A DNA stretch of 64,000 nt. Origin: Salinimonas iocasae. GTDB taxonomy: Bacteria > Pseudomonadota > Gammaproteobacteria > Enterobacterales > Alteromonadaceae. The notes beneath the pieces are model-generated. The model was not told the DNA's origin. It did not search any database and worked only from the letters and a program-made list of their open reading frames with translations. Positions 62,759-64,000 of the stretch are shown here, piece after piece. The stretch is from assembly GCF_006228385.1 (NCBI RefSeq), contig NZ_CP039852.1, forward strand, positions 1,178,001 to 1,242,000, in the 5' to 3' direction. A program made the position numbers and the translations under genes. Position 1 is the first letter of the stretch. Every line of letters starts with the position of its first letter.

Positions 62759-63811
62759 TCAGCTCCCCAGTTTTTGCCAGTCGATATCGGTCATACGCGC
62801 GCTGGCGATATAGAAAATCGTATCATTCGCTGACACCGTCACAGCAGAATCAGGATTCACAACCATGTTTTTATACACCCCGCCCGGCGCAAAGCCAATA
62901 AAGATTGCGTCGTAATGCTTTTTCATATTGATAAAAAGCTGACCAACGGTGAGGGTGTCGCAGTCTTCAGGCAATGCGACAGAAAACTGGGCCTGTCCGG
63001 CATCCACGCTGATAAGGTCATGGTGCAGCATACTCGAGCCCGGATCAAAGACTGATTTAGCCAGCATTTCGACAGCGACACTGGGAGTACACTCTACATT
63101 AGGGCAGTGAGTTTGCAGTAAAGAAACCAGGGAGTCATCGCTGAAATAAGCGACCTGATGCGCATCCGGATTGCGTTTTGTGCAATACAGCGCAGTGGTG
63201 AGAGTGACATCATCAGAAGGATTATCAATCAAAATAACACCTGCATCAGCGACGCAGGCCCGGTCCATATCGTTATCATTGTTGAATGATTCAACATGTA
63301 TAAATTCAATCTGACCGGGCAGGGGATTATTAATATCGGCTTTCACACATAATACAATGTCTGGTTTAACCGCTAAATCTGCGCGCTCTTTAAGCAGCAG
63401 GTCTAACAGCAGCATTGTCTTTTTTTCGTTCCAGCCAATGACCAGAATATGATTATTTATATGCAGGGTTTTCATTCCGGTTAATCCTTTTTTCCACTGG
63501 TCACTTACCCAGGCTGCGATTCGCCCTATTACCATGGCGAATATACTCAGGCCGACAGGTATAACAAACAAGGCCACGATAACTTTGCCGGCTGTGGTCA
63601 CCGGCGACAAATCGCCATACCCCACCGTTGAGGCTGTTACCGCCAGCCAGTAAACAAATTCCACCTGACTGATAAGCGCCTGTTCACCAGCAGCGCTCAA
63701 TAGCGACCAGCTCATTAGTGCGTAAATAAGGGTGATCAGTACAATGGTGTACCATCTCGATTCGCTGAAGTGGCGAAGCATTAATCGACGAAGCTTTGTC
63801 CAGGAGGCCAT
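62759..63811 (-). CDS. Potassium channel-like protein with RCK-type nucleotide-binding domain
   Basis: The protein is 350 residues. Two membrane helices flank the pore loop VTASTVGYGDLSPVTTAGK with the selectivity filter TVGYGD (62-67). The cytoplasmic part has HILVIGWNEKKTMLLLDLL, a TrkA-N/RCK-like Rossmann start, and two further alpha/beta segments. It should gate K+ in response to a ligand. It is the first visible gene of the yjf-type operon; yjfI/yjfJ-like partners, if any, would lie to the right of the window. Confidence 0.9.
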   Translation of the reverse strand: MASWTKLRRLMLRHFSESRWYTIVLITLIYALMSWSLLSAAGEQALISQVEFVYWLAVTASTVGYGDLSPVTTAGKVIVALFVIPVGLSIFAMVIGRIAAWVSDQWKKGLTGMKTLHINNHILVIGWNEKKTMLLLDLLLKERADLAVKPDIVLCVKADINNPLPGQIEFIHVESFNNDNDMDRACVADAGVILIDNPSDDVTLTTALYCTKRNPDAHQVAYFSDDSLVSLLQTHCPNVECTPSVAVEMLAKSVFDPGSSMLHHDLISVDAGQAQFSVALPEDCDTLTVGQLFINMKKHYDAIFIGFAPGGVYKNMVVNPDSAVTVSANDTIFYIASARMTDIDWQKLGS

Positions 63812-64000
63812 AAGCCGGGTAACATCCTGTTTCTGTTATCGTTATATTATCAGTATGCCTGTGGCAGTCTGCACGGGCAAGCGTGTGCAACGAGAATGAG
63901 AAATATCATTAAAACGGTGGGCACCCATAAACGAGTAGCTGGCATTTTTTACAATAAGATAAACGCTCGGACATTCTGTAAATACAGATAATTTTGGTGC
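63812..64000. other. 189-bp non-coding end of the window
   Basis: No gene is seen. It probably contains the promoter of the minus-strand ion-channel operon. Confidence 0.5.

Noticed and set aside
1..64000. CRISPR arrays, tRNA and rRNA genes
   Set aside because: No regularly spaced repeat series, cloverleaf or rRNA-like sequence was seen by eye; short RNA genes cannot be fully excluded without a covariance-model search.

Overview
The window reads as the chromosome of a Gram-negative gammaproteobacterium, most likely a marine Alteromonadales relative. This is an inference from the XrtA/PEP-CTERM gene set, the many sulfotransferases, the malate synthase G - LysR - Pseudomonas-type isocitrate lyase arrangement, and the yjf-type stress module. 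About 50 kb (1-51 kb) is one extracellular polysaccharide (EPS) and protein-sorting locus of the exosortase A class. No rRNA, tRNA or CRISPR array was seen.

Region 1 (1-12.9 kb) is the recognisable XrtA core: the end of a Wzz-like chain-length protein, a BY-type tyrosine autokinase, an outer-membrane beta-barrel, two NodB deacetylases, a minus-strand GT2 / DegT / FemAB / CelD operon, exosortase A itself (fused to an EpsI domain) and a GT4. Region 2 (12.9-34.5 kb) is the variable sugar-assembly part: four intact sulfotransferases, several GT4 enzymes, three different ATP-grasp ligases, a PglK-like ABC flippase, a third deacetylase, a low-molecular-weight tyrosine phosphatase, an O-antigen ligase/polymerase-like membrane protein and a secreted beta-helix protein. 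Region 3 (34.5-38.8 kb) is AT-rich and decayed: one sulfotransferase gene is split by an intact IS30-family element, a second is frameshifted, and an acyltransferase-3 follows.

Region 4 (38.9-51.1 kb) holds the sorting substrates and partners: the TPR lipoprotein PrsT, a GT2, three tandem PEP-CTERM proteins that resemble the flocculation protein PepA, a ThiF-like enzyme, a trypsin-like protease, TviB-type UDP-GlcNAc dehydrogenase, a UDP-uronate epimerase and the LuxI-fold exosortase-system acyltransferase. The most striking signal is here. Each pepA-like gene is a separate unit with its own terminator, its own near-consensus sigma-54 (-24/-12) promoter, and a 17-bp dyad TGTNAA-N5-TTNACA (one copy degenerate) 63-64 bp upstream of that promoter. 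This suggests coordinated activation by one sigma-54 enhancer-binding protein, plausibly PrsR of the PrsK/PrsR pair, which is not in this window.

Region 5 (51-64 kb) is ordinary chromosome: the glyoxylate shunt (malate synthase G, LysR regulator, isocitrate lyase), a lipoprotein alkaline phosphatase, a VC0807-like membrane protein, and an operon of K+ channel, DUF2491, DUF350, DUF1190, glutathionylspermidine-synthase-like ATP-grasp and rhomboid protease.

Taken together, sugars would be activated (TviB, epimerase), assembled by the glycosyltransferases, decorated (sulfate, acyl, amino-acyl groups, deacetylation), flipped and polymerised, with length set by the Wzz/BY-kinase pair. PEP-CTERM proteins would be exported and processed by XrtA to join the matrix. 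The initiating phosphoglycosyltransferase and PrsK/PrsR are not in the window.
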